Origin: Eikenella corrodens | GTDB lineage: Bacteria > Pseudomonadota > Gammaproteobacteria > Burkholderiales > Neisseriaceae | Direction of reading: 5' to 3' | Length of the DNA stretch: 64,000 nt | NCBI RefSeq assembly: GCF_900187105.1 | Contig: NZ_LT906482.1 | Span: forward strand, 1,984,001-2,048,000 | Shown: positions 7,352 through 17,881 of the stretch, one piece after another | How positions within the stretch are numbered: the first letter of the stretch is position 1 | Layout: every line of letters starts with the position of its first letter | The notes under the pieces: model-generated | The model's input: the letters and a program-made list of their open reading frames with translations, nothing else | What the model was told of the DNA's origin: nothing | The model's database searches: none | Position numbers and translations under genes: made by a program

Positions 7352-9649
7352 ATGTTGTCGAAAGAGCTGGAAAGCATTTTGCAGGTGATTTATGCCGATG
7401 CGCGTATGCAGCGTTATGAATTTATCGGCATCGAACACTTATTACTCTCGCTGGTGCAGGAGAGCGACGAGGTGCGGGCGGTGTTAAAAAGCTGCGGTGC
7501 AAACATTCCGGTTTTGGCCGAACAGCTGGCCATCAGTATTGAAGAAAATACACCGGTGCTGCCCGAGGATTCTCCAACTGGCAGCGAAACCCAGCCCACG
7601 CTCGGCTTCCAGCGCGTGATTCAGCGTGCGATTGTGCATGTGCAGTCGGCAGGCAAACGGCAGGTGCAGCCGGTGGACGTACTGGTGGCGATTATGTCGG
7701 AAAAAAACAGCCATGCTGTGTATTTCCTGGGCTTGCAGTCGATTGGCCGTAGCGAGATTCTCAACTATATCGCGCACGGCATCGTGCCGGATCGCGTAGT
7801 GGAAGCAGATAAAAGTGATGAAGTTGAACAGGAAGGTGGCGAAGAGGGCAAACCTATCCGTCATGCCTTAGCCAAATATACCGTTAACCTTAATATTGAA
7901 GCACGCGAAGGGCGTATCGATCCGCTGGTTGGCCGTACCATGGAGTTGGAACGTCTCATGCAAACCCTGTGCCGCCGCCGCAAAAACAACCCGCTTCTGG
8001 TGGGTGAGGCCGGTGTGGGCAAAACCGCGCTGGCCGAAGGCTTGGCTTATCGTTTGGAGCACGGCGATGTGCCCGAAGCACTGGCCGGCGCCACTGTGTT
8101 TGCATTGGATATGGGCTCGCTCCTGGCTGGCACCAAATACCGCGGCGACTTTGAAGCCCGCATCAAGGCCGTACTCAAAGAGCTGGCCAAAATCGAGCAT
8201 TCCATCCTGTTTATCGACGAAATCCACACCATCATCGGCGCAGGCAGCACCACCGGCAGCACCATGGATGCCTCCAACCTGCTCAAACCCGCCCTCTCCA
8301 AAGGCTATCTGCGCTGTATCGGCGCCACCACCTATGACGAATACCGCACCATTTTCGCTAAGGACCACGCCTTAAGCCGACGCTTCCAGAAAATCGATGT
8401 GCCCGAGCCCAGCGTAGCCGAAACCGTGGAAATCCTTAAAGGCCTGCAACCTGCGCTTGAAGATTTCCATCAAATCCGCTTCTCTCAACACGCCCTGAGT
8501 GCTGCCGCCGAGCTTTCGGTACGCTACCTGAACGACCGCTTCCTACCCGATAAGGCCATCGATTTGATTGACGAAGCTGCCGCCGCCCAGCGCATCCTGC
8601 CTGGTGATAAACGGCGCAAAGTGATTGAGGCCGCACAGATTGAAGAAGTGGTGGCCAAAATTGCCCGCATTCCCGAGCAAACCGTATCCAAAGACGACAA
8701 AGAAGTGTTGCGCCATTTGGAGCGCAATCTAAAAAATATGGTGTTCGGCCAAGATGCTGCTATCGAAGCATTGGCTGCCGCCATTAAGATGTCCCGTTCC
8801 GGTCTGGGGTCGGCGGAAAAACCCATCGGCAGCTTCCTGTTTTCCGGACCCACCGGCGTGGGCAAAACCGAAGTCGCCCGCCAGCTTGCCTATATTTTGG
8901 GCGTGCCGTTGCAACGTTTCGATATGTCGGAATACATGGAACGCCACGCCGTGGCTCGTCTCATCGGTGCGCCGCCCGGCTACGTTGGCTTTGAGCAGAG
9001 CGGACTGCTCACCGAAGCGGTAAACAAGCAGCCCTTCTGCGTGCTGCTTTTGGACGAAATCGAAAAAGCCCACCCAGACGTGCACAATATCCTGTTGCAA
9101 ATCATGGACTACGGCACGCTCACCGACAACAACGGCCGCAAAACCGATTTCCGCAACGCTATCGTAATCATGACCACCAACGCCGGTGCGGAAAGCCTCA
9201 GCCGTCCTGTGCTCGGCTTCACCCGCCAGCGCATGAGCGGCGACGAGGGCGAAGCGCTGAAAAAAGCCTTCACCCCCGAATTCCGCAACCGCCTGGATGC
9301 CGTGATTTCCTTTGCTCCGTTGGATACCGAAATCATCGCCAAGGTAACTGACAAATTCCTGCTTGCCCTGGAGCAGCAGCTGTTGGCGAAAAATGTGGAA
9401 GCCCATTTCACCACCGGTCTGCGCAGCTACTTGGCCGAGCAGGGCTTTGATCCGCAAATGGGCGCACGCCCCATGCAACGGCTGATTCAAGACAAAATCC
9501 GCCGCCTGCTCGCCGACGAGCTCCTGTTCGGCCGCCTAAGCAAAGGCGGTGAAGTAACCATCGGCTACGATACCAAATCCGACAAAGTTACCCTTGCTTT
9601 CTCTGCTGCTAAAGCCAAACGCGGCAAAGTGGCGGATGCCAACGGCTGA
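7352..9649 (+). CDS. clpA: ATP-dependent Clp protease ATP-binding subunit ClpA
   Basis: 765 residues, normal for ClpA. It has an N-terminal double Clp repeat (1 to about 145), the first AAA+ domain with Walker A GEAGVGKT at 218-225 and Walker B LFIDEIHTIIGAG, and a second AAA+ domain with [14 protein letters not shown] and LLLDEIEKAHPDVHN. It lacks the long coiled-coil middle domain of ClpB, which separates it from the clpB gene at 41315. The hexamer unfolds substrates for ClpP; clpP is not in this window. Confidence 0.97.
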   Translation: MLSKELESILQVIYADARMQRYEFIGIEHLLLSLVQESDEVRAVLKSCGANIPVLAEQLAISIEENTPVLPEDSPTGSETQPTLGFQRVIQRAIVHVQSAGKRQVQPVDVLVAIMSEKNSHAVYFLGLQSIGRSEILNYIAHGIVPDRVVEADKSDEVEQEGGEEGKPIRHALAKYTVNLNIEAREGRIDPLVGRTMELERLMQTLCRRRKNNPLLVGEAGVGKTALAEGLAYRLEHGDVPEALAGATVFALDMGSLLAGTKYRGDFEARIKAVLKELAKIEHSILFIDEIHTIIGAGSTTGSTMDASNLLKPALSKGYLRCIGATTYDEYRTIFAKDHALSRRFQKIDVPEPSVAETVEILKGLQPALEDFHQIRFSQHALSAAAELSVRYLNDRFLPDKAIDLIDEAAAAQRILPGDKRRKVIEAAQIEEVVAKIARIPEQTVSKDDKEVLRHLERNLKNMVFGQDAAIEALAAAIKMSRSGLGSAEKPIGSFLFSGPTGVGKTEVARQLAYILGVPLQRFDMSEYMERHAVARLIGAPPGYVGFEQSGLLTEAVNKQPFCVLLLDEIEKAHPDVHNILLQIMDYGTLTDNNGRKTDFRNAIVIMTTNAGAESLSRPVLGFTRQRMSGDEGEALKKAFTPEFRNRLDAVISFAPLDTEIIAKVTDKFLLALEQQLLAKNVEAHFTTGLRSYLAEQGFDPQMGARPMQRLIQDKIRRLLADELLFGRLSKGGEVTIGYDTKSDKVTLAFSAAKAKRGKVADANG

Positions 9650-9746
9650 TGTAGGTCGGATATGGTTTGCAGTGTAAGCGTGTTGTAGCTTTGCAGAAGT
9701 GCAGCTTCTTTATGAGGGCGAGGATGCAACTGTATTGAAGCTGATA

Positions 9747-9785
9747 TTTTCAGGTAGCCTGAACTGAACTTAGGCTACCTGAAAA
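9747..9785 (+). terminator. Facing DUS pair downstream of clpA
   Basis: TTTTCAGGTAGCCT (9747-9760) and AGGCTACCTGAAAA (9772-9785) make a 14-bp stem about 100 bases after the clpA stop. Confidence 0.55.
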
Positions 9786-9838
9786 TTGGTTCGTGAAAGC
9801 TGCCGCTTTGTGTTTTAGCTTCATTGAAGTTTCGCTTT

Positions 9839-9862
9839 AGCGAAACTCACTGCGTTCGTTTT
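9839..9862 (-). repeat. 24-bp repeat unit joined to a DUS
   Basis: On the minus strand the unit carries the core ACGAACGCAGTGAGTTTCGC and shares its AAAA with the end of a DUS (9859-9872). The flanking TTTCGCTTTAGCGAAA is a perfect short palindrome. Related units are at 28462-28509, 29077-29148 and 30381-30404. Confidence 0.75.
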
Positions 9863-10118
9863 CAGGTAGCCTGCTGGTATGCAGAGAAGTTGGTGCTGGT
9901 TGATATTTAAAGGCTAACTGAAGAGTGGTTCGCAGAAATTGCGCTATTGTGTTTCAGGTAGCCTTTTCTTCTATCCTAATCCCACACAGTCATCCCGCAT
10001 AAAAATTGTCTGTAAGCAGTTTTCCCACTCCTTTGGGGGGCTTGCCAAACCCCCGTCTTTCGGGCAAAGTTCGTCATTTTCTTGGCCACCCTTTATCTCG
10101 TTTGGCAAACCATTCATT

Positions 10119-10892
10119 ATGTCTGAACCCATTCTCTCGCGGCTGGATACCCTGCTCAAAGTTGAAACGCCAGAAGCCATTGATATTTATCTGCGTCCGG
10201 CTTCGGTGTTTGCCCGTTCGCGCGCTTGGTTTGTTGATTTCATTCTCCGTGGCATTTGGCTGATGCTCTCCACTATGTTGTTTGCATTTATCTTCTCTGG
10301 TGCGAATGGCGGTGATGACGGCAATATCGCTAAAGGCCTGTTCTTCTTTATGCTGTTTGTTAATATTTTCTTCACGCTGTGGTTGTATTTCGTGGTGTTT
10401 GAAGTGTGCTGGAACGGCCAGACGCCGGGCAAGAAAATCTTCGGCTTGCGTGTGATTAACGACAACGGCACGCATATTTCCTGGTCGGCTTCGTTACTGC
10501 GCAACCTGCTGCGCGTATTCGACAGCCTGCCGTTTTTCTATGGTATCGGCATGATTTGCGGCCTGTGCAATCCCTACGGCCGCCGCTTGGGCGACATCAT
10601 GGCGTCCACTGTGGTGGTATATGTGGATAAAACGCGCGGGCAGGCCGAGCGTATGGATTTGGGCAATATTGAAGCGATTACTCCGCCCGTGGCGCTCACG
10701 CGTGAGGAGCAGCAGGCAATTTTGAGCTTTGTCGAGCGCCGCCGCCATTTGAGTGCGGCGCGTACCGGCGAGTTGGCACAAATGATGGTGGAGGCGATTT
10801 TCGGCCGTCAGGAAGACGAACGCAGCGCCGAGCAGCTGATCTTGGGTTTGGCCAAATATTATGCGGGTGAACAGCGGAAGGAGGCGGCGTGA
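10119..10892 (+). CDS. RDD family membrane protein, first gene of the MoxR cluster
   Basis: 257 residues from ATG 10119. The RDD domain (about residues 18-165) has three hydrophobic segments, with the Arg in RSRAWFVDFILRG and the second block GQTPGKKIFGLRVIND. After it comes a soluble C-terminal stretch of about 90 residues, longer than in minimal RDD proteins. RDD proteins are integral membrane proteins, mostly without assigned function. Its stop overlaps the next start (GTGA), so it heads a tight run of four overlapping genes. Similar RDD/SpoIIM/DUF4129/MoxR/DUF58 neighbourhoods are widespread in bacteria. Confidence 0.85.
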   Translation: MSEPILSRLDTLLKVETPEAIDIYLRPASVFARSRAWFVDFILRGIWLMLSTMLFAFIFSGANGGDDGNIAKGLFFFMLFVNIFFTLWLYFVVFEVCWNGQTPGKKIFGLRVINDNGTHISWSASLLRNLLRVFDSLPFFYGIGMICGLCNPYGRRLGDIMASTVVVYVDKTRGQAERMDLGNIEAITPPVALTREEQQAILSFVERRRHLSAARTGELAQMMVEAIFGRQEDERSAEQLILGLAKYYAGEQRKEAA

Positions 10893-11869
10893 GGCAACTG
10901 TTTTTTGAAGAACAGCATCAGGCGTTCTGGCGTACGTTCGAGCAGGATTTGCAGCAGCTGGAAAAACGGCGCGGCAGCCTGAGTGCGCAGAAAACCGCTT
11001 TGTTTATGCAGAACTACCGCACAGTGTGCCACCATTTGGCGGTGGCCACCGACCGCTGCTATTCCGGCGGCCTTACCGATTATTTGCAATATCTGTGCGA
11101 ACGCGCGCACCAGCTTTTGTATGTGGGGCAGCAGGTATCGCTGTGGGTGCGCTGCCGCGATTTCGTGATGCAGGGCTTCCCGCAGCTGGTGCGGCGTGAG
11201 AAAAAACTGGTGTGGCTGGCGCATGCGCTGTTTTACCTGCCGTTTATCGTGGCTTTCCTGCTCGCGGCGTTTTATCCCGACAGCGTGGACAAAATCGAAG
11301 GCTTACAGCATGGTCCGCAATTGGCGGATAGCTATAAAGAGATGCTGGATCAGTATAGTGAGGGTACCAATCGCGAGGCGTGGCAAAACTTTTTGATGGC
11401 CGGCTATTATATTTTCAACAATATAGGTATCGCGTTTCAAAGTTTTGCCAGCGGCATTCTGTTTGGTTTGGGCACGGTGTATCTCACAGTGATGAATGGT
11501 TGGGTAATCGGCGGGGCAATGGGCTATATGACCCGCGATCCGGCCGGGCCGGCCTTTTTCTCGTTTGTAGGTGCGCACGGCGCATTTGAGCTTACCGGTA
11601 TTGTGATGGCGGCAGCAGGCGGCCTGCGGTTGGGTTTGGCGCTGCTCAACCCACTGGGTTTGTCGCGGCGCGATGCCTTGCGCATTCAGGGTAAACAGGC
11701 AGTTGGGCTGATGAATGGCGGTTTCCTGATGCTGTTTATTGCCGCGTTTATTGAAGGCTTTTGGTCGCCGATTACCAGTATTCCGATGATTTTGAAATAT
11801 ATTGTTTCCATAGCGATGTGGCTTCTGGTGTATGCCTATCTGCTGTATGCGGGCAGGAGGGCGGCATGA
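10889..11869 (+). CDS. SpoIIM-like (DUF95) membrane protein
   Basis: 326 residues, GTG start overlapping the RDD stop by four bases. A soluble N-terminal third (about 1-105) is followed by several hydrophobic segments, including GIAFQSFASGILFGLGTVYL and the motif GAHGAFELTGIVMA. These match the stage II sporulation protein M superfamily, present here in a non-sporulating organism. It probably sits in the inner membrane as part of the MoxR cluster. The molecular role is unknown. Confidence 0.82.
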   Translation: MRQLFFEEQHQAFWRTFEQDLQQLEKRRGSLSAQKTALFMQNYRTVCHHLAVATDRCYSGGLTDYLQYLCERAHQLLYVGQQVSLWVRCRDFVMQGFPQLVRREKKLVWLAHALFYLPFIVAFLLAAFYPDSVDKIEGLQHGPQLADSYKEMLDQYSEGTNREAWQNFLMAGYYIFNNIGIAFQSFASGILFGLGTVYLTVMNGWVIGGAMGYMTRDPAGPAFFSFVGAHGAFELTGIVMAAAGGLRLGLALLNPLGLSRRDALRIQGKQAVGLMNGGFLMLFIAAFIEGFWSPITSIPMILKYIVSIAMWLLVYAYLLYAGRRAA

Positions 11870-13416
11870 ATATTTGGGAAACCCGCCTGAATTTCCGCCC
11901 ACGCAGCGGCTGGGAGGCTTTGGATTTGGGTGCGCGCCTGTTTCAGGAGCGGCCGGCGCTGTATATGGCGGTGTGGGCCACCCTGTCGCTGCCGGTGTAT
12001 GCGTTGGTGCTGGCTTTGTGCTGGCAGCAGCCTGAATGGGGTGGTTTTTTGGTGTGGTGGCTTAAGCCGTTGTTTGAAGCACCGGTGCTGTGGCTGATGT
12101 CGCAGCAGGTATTCGAGCCGCTGCCGCCATACCGGCAATGCGTGCGCACGGCATTTAGGCAGATGTGGCGACCGCGCTTGATTGGTGATTTAACCTGGCG
12201 GCGGTTCAGTCTGCGCCGCAGCCTGGTGCTGCCGGTTACGCTCTTGGAAGGATTGAGTGGCAAGGCGCATCAGCGCCGCTGCAACGAATTGTCGCGCCAA
12301 AGCGGCGGTGCGGCCAGCTGGCTGGCGTTTTTCGGCATCCATCTGGAAAGTATCTTGGCTTTTGGTCTGCTTGCGATGCTGTTTTGGCTGTGGACGGGCG
12401 ATCCGGCGCAAAACATTGTGGCCGGCCCGTTCGGCGGGACGCGTTCCACCGATGCTTTGCAGCAGATTGAGGCTTTGGTGTCTTCCGGAGAAGGTTTGAT
12501 TTTCCAGCATTTGCTCAATGGCATTTATGTGCTGCTGCTGTGTTTCTGGGGGCCGATTTATGTGGCCTGCGGTTTCACGCTTTATCTGAATGCCCGCACC
12601 AAGGCCGAAGGCTGGGACATCCGACTGGCTGCCCGCAAAATCCAAGACCGCCTGTTGGGCAGTAGCAGCGCGTTGTGGGCATTGGCTTTAGCCGTGTTTA
12701 TCGGCTTCAGTTTTTCAGGTAGCCTGCATGCCGAACCGCTGCCCCAGCGTGAAAAGGTAGAGCAAATCCGTGATAACACTCTGCGTAAGGCGCCGTTTCA
12801 AAGCATTAAAACAAAAACCGAATACTGCTGGTTCAAATGCGATAAAGACGACGATGCTTCATCACGCCAGCTGCCGGAGCTGCCTGATGTGAAACCCCCA
12901 TCGCCAGTTTGGTTTAACGCCATGATGTATGCCTTAATCGGCCTGCTGCTAGCCTTGGTGTTATGGATTTTATACCGTTGGTATCAAGCCAACGGCGGCT
13001 TCGGCTTGAGCCAGGGCGAAGAAGTGCCGGAAACCTTGTTCGGCATGAAAATTACGCCCGAAAGCCTGCCCAACGACGTGGCTTCCGCCGTGCTGGCCGA
13101 ATACGAACGCGACCCGCGTGCCGCCATGAGCCTGCTCTACCGCGCCAGCCTCTCGCAAATCAGCCGCCGATACGGTCTGCCGCTGCGCAGCAGCGACACC
13201 GAAGGCCAAGTGCTCAAGCGCGTGCGCCAGCGCCAGCCGCAGCTTTTGGACTACTGGCAGCCGCTTACCGACAACTGGGTAGAGCTGGCTTATGCCCACC
13301 GTTTGCCAGAGCGCGAAGCGGTGCACAGCCTGTGCCGCCAATACCGCCAAGTGTTTGCCGGCGGGGAACAGGAATTTTCAGGTAGCCTGCGTGCCGCCGG
13401 GGAGGGTAGGGCATGA
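11866..13416 (+). CDS. DUF4129-type membrane protein of the MoxR cluster
   Basis: 516 residues from ATG 11866, which overlaps the SpoIIM-like stop as ATGA. It has hydrophobic segments around residues 30-75, 160-185, 205-240 and 275-300. A segment rich in charges and Pro follows, then another membrane helix (about 345-365) and a soluble C-terminal domain (about 385-500) of the DUF4129 kind, with YRASLSQISRRYGLPLRSSD. In this organism the N-terminal membrane half is unusually large. A DUS at 12715-12728 falls in frame, encoding FSGSL. Another at 13377-13390 encodes FSGSL near the C-terminus. Confidence 0.75.
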   Translation: MNIWETRLNFRPRSGWEALDLGARLFQERPALYMAVWATLSLPVYALVLALCWQQPEWGGFLVWWLKPLFEAPVLWLMSQQVFEPLPPYRQCVRTAFRQMWRPRLIGDLTWRRFSLRRSLVLPVTLLEGLSGKAHQRRCNELSRQSGGAASWLAFFGIHLESILAFGLLAMLFWLWTGDPAQNIVAGPFGGTRSTDALQQIEALVSSGEGLIFQHLLNGIYVLLLCFWGPIYVACGFTLYLNARTKAEGWDIRLAARKIQDRLLGSSSALWALALAVFIGFSFSGSLHAEPLPQREKVEQIRDNTLRKAPFQSIKTKTEYCWFKCDKDDDASSRQLPELPDVKPPSPVWFNAMMYALIGLLLALVLWILYRWYQANGGFGLSQGEEVPETLFGMKITPESLPNDVASAVLAEYERDPRAAMSLLYRASLSQISRRYGLPLRSSDTEGQVLKRVRQRQPQLLDYWQPLTDNWVELAYAHRLPEREAVHSLCRQYRQVFAGGEQEFSGSLRAAGEGRA

Positions 13417-14777
13417 AAAACCGCCGTTCTATCCTAATCGGCTTGATTGCCATATTGCTTATCGGTGGCTTGATCGCCGTTGCCGGCCTGTCCAAGCAGG
13501 AAAGCAAAACCTGGCAGTCGCTCGATCCGCAGCAGGAAATGCGCGAAGGCTCGCTCTACGCTCTGAAAACCCTGCTCACTCGATATGGTGTGAAAAATAT
13601 CCAGCACGAGCACAGTCTGTTTGGTTTAAACGAGCTCAACTCATACGACAGTAATCGACTGTTGATCGTGGCCGACAACCGCATGCGGGATAAGGAAGAT
13701 GCCGAACGCCTGCTGGAATGGGTAGGGCGCGGCAATCATCTGGTGATGGCGCTCCCCAGTTATGCTGATGACAATCCGTTAAAAGCAGACGGCAAGCCGG
13801 ATAATAGTGAAGATAAAGACACACTAAACTTCCGCCAAACCATGCTGCGCCACCTGCAAATCGGCACCGTGGAGCTGGAAGAAACCGACAGCAAAACCCT
13901 GCCCAATCTGCCTGCCTGCGTGAAAGCTGCCGAGCAGCGCCGCGAAGCCGCCCGCCAAATTGGCGATGAAGTTGCTTTGCAGATTGATCCGCACTGCAAT
14001 GCTGGCTTGAGTAGCATCCAATTGCCCGAGGGTGTCGCGATCCAAACCTTCACCGGCTCCGGATACAGCTCTAATAGCGGCTGGGTGGTGCAAGATAGCA
14101 AACTGGTGCTGTTCCAAGGCAAAACTGGCTACGGCGCCGTGCAAACCATCCGCGTGCGCTATGGTGACGGCAGCGTATTGCTCACCTGGAACGAAGACTG
14201 GCTGGGCAATCCAAGCCGCCCTGATTTTAATCGCAATCATCTTGCCCTCTACGATCACCCCTATCTCGCCGTTTATCTGGCACAGGAAAAAGACAGCATC
14301 TTATTGGCCGACAAAGTTTATCCGTCTGATTACAGCAGCTCCGAGCCGATGATATGGAAAATGCTCAAAAGCCAGCCCATACTGTTTGCCGTCGTGCTGG
14401 CCGCCGCCGCCGTATTGCTGTGGCGCATCATCGTGCGCGTGGGCGTGGTGCAGCAACTGCCGCCCGCGCCGGAACGCTACCTGAACCAGCACCTGCTCGC
14501 ACAAGGCCAGTTCCTTACCCGCCACCTGAGCCGCCGTGCCATCCTCAGCGATATGCAGCGCCGACTGCTCGAAGGCCTACAACAGCGCCACCCGGCCTGG
14601 AAGCAGATGAGCAGCCGCAAACAGCTGGAGTTTTTGTGTGCCCAAACCAAGCTGCCGCCCTCCGTGGTCGAGCCTTGGATTACACCCTTGCCGGAAAAGG
14701 TCAATTTGGTGCAGTGGCTGCAAATGCTTGCCGCCCACCAGCGCATCGTGCGTAAGATAAACCGCTCGTGGTATTGA
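13413..14777 (+). CDS. DUF4350 domain protein of the MoxR cluster
   Basis: 454 residues, start overlapping the previous stop (ATGA). An N-terminal membrane helix (about 7-25) precedes a predicted periplasmic domain. Its first part (SLYALKTLLTRYGVKN, LLIVADNRM) fits the DUF4350 fold, which resembles the glutamine-amidotransferase-like fold. A second helix (about 320-345) leads to a cytoplasmic tail of about 105 residues. In similar clusters this protein sits beside DUF4129 and MoxR. No enzymatic residues could be recognised. Confidence 0.78.
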   Translation: MKNRRSILIGLIAILLIGGLIAVAGLSKQESKTWQSLDPQQEMREGSLYALKTLLTRYGVKNIQHEHSLFGLNELNSYDSNRLLIVADNRMRDKEDAERLLEWVGRGNHLVMALPSYADDNPLKADGKPDNSEDKDTLNFRQTMLRHLQIGTVELEETDSKTLPNLPACVKAAEQRREAARQIGDEVALQIDPHCNAGLSSIQLPEGVAIQTFTGSGYSSNSGWVVQDSKLVLFQGKTGYGAVQTIRVRYGDGSVLLTWNEDWLGNPSRPDFNRNHLALYDHPYLAVYLAQEKDSILLADKVYPSDYSSSEPMIWKMLKSQPILFAVVLAAAAVLLWRIIVRVGVVQQLPPAPERYLNQHLLAQGQFLTRHLSRRAILSDMQRRLLEGLQQRHPAWKQMSSRKQLEFLCAQTKLPPSVVEPWITPLPEKVNLVQWLQMLAAHQRIVRKINRSWY

Positions 14778-14837
14778 ACGGCAGAGGCTACCTGAAAATA
14801 TAAATGGCATGTTTCAGGTAGTCCGACCCAACCTATT

Positions 14838-14875
14838 TTTCAGGTAGCCTCAACCGAACCACAGGCTACCTGAAA
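14838..14875 (+). terminator. Facing DUS pair inside the MoxR cluster
   Basis: TTTCAGGTAGCCT (14838-14850) and AGGCTACCTGAAA (14863-14875) form a 13-bp stem in the only sizeable gap of the cluster (14778-14925). Two further DUS-like copies, at 14787 and 14813 (the latter one base off), precede it. If this terminates, MoxR and DUF58 need their own promoter. Confidence 0.45.
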
Positions 14876-14925
14876 CCCAAACCTCCGATTAACCAACGAA
14901 ATAAACAACGCAAAAGGATGATTCG

Positions 14926-15930
<1,005 letters not shown>

Positions 15931-15939
15931 GGCCTGCCC

Positions 15940-17283
15940 ATGAGACCGTCCAGACTGCTGGTGCTGCTATTTGCCGCCATCGTTGCCGTGTGCACTGCCG
16001 GCTGGCTGGCAGGCTACCTGAACGCAGATAATGGCCGCATCGTCCAATATACTGCCGGCGGCCTTGCCATCCTGCTCGTTTTGGCTGCGCTGGTTGATGC
16101 CTTCTGGCAGCGCCGCCAGCCTGAGCCAAACTGGGAGCGCAGCCTGCCGCACCAGTTTATCCAAGGCCGGCCGCACGAAGTGGAACTCACGCTCACCCCG
16201 CCGGCCAAAGGCCGCTGGCGGCAGCCGCAAACCATCCTGGTGGCCGACCTGTTCCCGCCCGATTGGGACACCGACACCCCGCACCTGATTATCGACACGC
16301 GGCCCGGCCGCCTTTCCACCATCCGCTACCGGCTTACCCCGCGCCGGCGCGGTCGTGCCGAATTTGCCGGCATCGAATACTGGCTCGCCAGCCCGCTCGG
16401 CTTGTGGCAGCGGCGGCATCGGCAGGAGCTGCCCGGTAAAGTGGACGTGCTGCCTGATTTCAGCCGCATCCTCGGTGCCGATTTAATCGGCCTGCAGCGC
16501 TGGCTCAACCTCGTGGGCGTGAAAAAACTGCCACGCCTAGGCCTCGGCCAGGATTTCCACCAACTGCGCGACTACCAAGACGGCGACGACATTCGTAATA
16601 TCGACTGGAAAGCCACCTCCCGCATGAGCCGCCCCATCGTGCGCACCTATCAAGACGAGCAAGACCAACAGCTCATCTTCCTGCTCGACTGCGGCCGCAA
16701 TATGCGCCTGCAAATGGAAGGCAAAAGCCATTTCGACCATGCCCTGCAGGCCATGCTGCTGCTTTCCTACACCGCGCTCAAGCACGGCGATGCCGCCGGC
16801 CTGCTCACCTTCGCCCATCCCGTGGCCCGCTTCGTGCCGCCGCACAAGGGCATGGAGCAGCTCGGCCGCCTGGTGCAGGGCGTATTCGATATCGAGCCCT
16901 CGCAGCAGGCTGCCGATTTTGAAAGCGCCGTGAACTTATTGCTGCAAAAACAGAAACGCCGCGCCCTCGTGGTGGTGCTCTCCCACTTGAACCACGAAGA
17001 CAGCCGCCATCTGCTGCAACACATCCAGCGCCTGCGCAAGCACCACATGGTTTTATTCGGCGGCCTGCGCCCGCTCGCCCCCGAAGAAGTGCGCCAACAG
17101 CCCGTGCGCAACGAAGCAGACGCCCAAGCCTACCTCGGCGCTTTGCAATACGAAAGCCACGTGGCCGAAGCCATCCGCCACTTTGATGCCGCCCGCATCA
17201 ACGCCATCAATGTTTTGCCCAACCAACTGAGCACCGAGCTCATCAACCGCTACCTCCAGCTCAAACGTCGTCAAGCGTGGTAG
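15940..17283 (+). CDS. DUF58 domain protein, likely MoxR partner
   Basis: 447 residues. Two N-terminal membrane helices (about 5-25 and 38-55) are followed by a domain with the DUF58 signature YQDGDDIRNIDWKATSR (residues 212-228). A VWA-like segment LIFLLDCGRNM follows (about 245-255). The metal-binding motif there reads D-C-G-R-N, not the canonical D-x-S-x-S, so metal binding may be lost. Partner of the upstream MoxR ATPase by position. A DUS at 16010-16023 encodes AGYLN in the first loop. Confidence 0.92.
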   Translation: MRPSRLLVLLFAAIVAVCTAGWLAGYLNADNGRIVQYTAGGLAILLVLAALVDAFWQRRQPEPNWERSLPHQFIQGRPHEVELTLTPPAKGRWRQPQTILVADLFPPDWDTDTPHLIIDTRPGRLSTIRYRLTPRRRGRAEFAGIEYWLASPLGLWQRRHRQELPGKVDVLPDFSRILGADLIGLQRWLNLVGVKKLPRLGLGQDFHQLRDYQDGDDIRNIDWKATSRMSRPIVRTYQDEQDQQLIFLLDCGRNMRLQMEGKSHFDHALQAMLLLSYTALKHGDAAGLLTFAHPVARFVPPHKGMEQLGRLVQGVFDIEPSQQAADFESAVNLLLQKQKRRALVVVLSHLNHEDSRHLLQHIQRLRKHHMVLFGGLRPLAPEEVRQQPVRNEADAQAYLGALQYESHVAEAIRHFDAARINAINVLPNQLSTELINRYLQLKRRQAW

Positions 17284-17370
17284 GGCAGGCTACCTGAAAG
17301 TATTTCCTGTTCTTGCTGAGGGCTGGCAATGGGCGGTAAACCGTAAACCAATATTTGTATCTGCTGTAAG

Positions 17371-17410
17371 TTTTCAGGTAGCCTCAAATGCTAAAGAGGC
17401 TACCTGAAAA
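17371..17410 (+). terminator. Facing DUS pair downstream of the DUF58 gene
   Basis: TTTTCAGGTAGCCT and AGGCTACCTGAAAA face each other across a short AT-rich loop. A third, one-base-deleted copy follows at once. Confidence 0.5.
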
Positions 17411-17622
17411 TTTTAGGTAGCCCTGTCTTTAACTTCAAACACTCAAACTTATAGCTGAAACAATCATTTTCTTACAGGAGGCTGGTCTTAGGTAGTGCGG
17501 AAGGGCTGTAAGGCGAGCCAATGCCGTATGAAACGAAATTGTTTCAGTCAGTGGTGCATCCAAACCCCCAAGCCATGAGCACATAAACTTTCAGGTAGCC
17601 TTTTCGATTTATGGCCAAAGAA

Positions 17623-17655
17623 AAACACAGCCGGTTGTGGTAACGGGCTGTGTTT
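17623..17655 (-). terminator. Rho-independent terminator of rpsU
   Basis: AAACACAGCC (17623-17632) pairs with GGCTGTGTTT (17646-17655). The minus-strand transcript ends in a U-rich tract. No DUS is involved. Confidence 0.75.
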
Positions 17656-17668
17656 GTTTCTCGAAAGA

Positions 17669-17881
17669 TTAGTACAGTTTCGGCGGCAGCTGTTGGCTGC
17701 GCAGGCGTTTCTGCAAACGTTTTACTGCAGCGGCTTTTTTGCGTTTGCGCTCAGTAGTCGGTTTTTCGTAGGCTTCACGGGCACGCAGCTCGGTGAGCAG
17801 ACCGGTTTTTTCGATAGAGCGCTTGAAACGGCGCATGGCTACTTCAAACGGTTCGTTTTCTTTTACGCGAATAGAAGGCAT
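17669..17881 (-). CDS. rpsU: 30S ribosomal protein S21
   Basis: 70 residues, [20 protein letters not shown], with the strongly basic C-terminus ([19 protein letters not shown]) expected of S21. It sits near the anti-Shine-Dalgarno region of the small subunit and aids initiation. The ATG at 17881 follows AAGGATGATAAA. A longer reading frame upstream is not supported. Monocistronic: a strong promoter at 18081-18109 and a terminator flank it. Confidence 0.98.
   Translation of the reverse strand: MPSIRVKENEPFEVAMRRFKRSIEKTGLLTELRAREAYEKPTTERKRKKAAAVKRLQKRLRSQQLPPKLY

Larger units (their letters stand above)
9650..10118 (+). other. Repeat-rich intergenic region after clpA
   Basis: 469 bases, no gene seen. 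It contains a facing DUS pair (9747-9785), single DUS copies near 9860 and 9953, a degenerate copy near 9911, and one 24-bp repeat unit joined to a DUS (9839-9862). The part nearest the RDD gene is AT-richer and may hold the promoter of the RDD-to-DUF58 cluster. An upstream in-frame start at 9939 would add 60 residues unlike RDD proteins and is not used. Confidence 0.6.
17284..17668. other. DUS-rich intergenic region between the MoxR cluster and rpsU
   Basis: 385 bases without a supported gene. It holds a DUS just after the DUF58 stop (17286), a facing pair (17371-17410) followed by a degenerate third copy, a DUS at 17589 and the rpsU terminator (17623-17655). The genes on either side are convergent, so no promoter is needed here. 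Confidence 0.6.
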
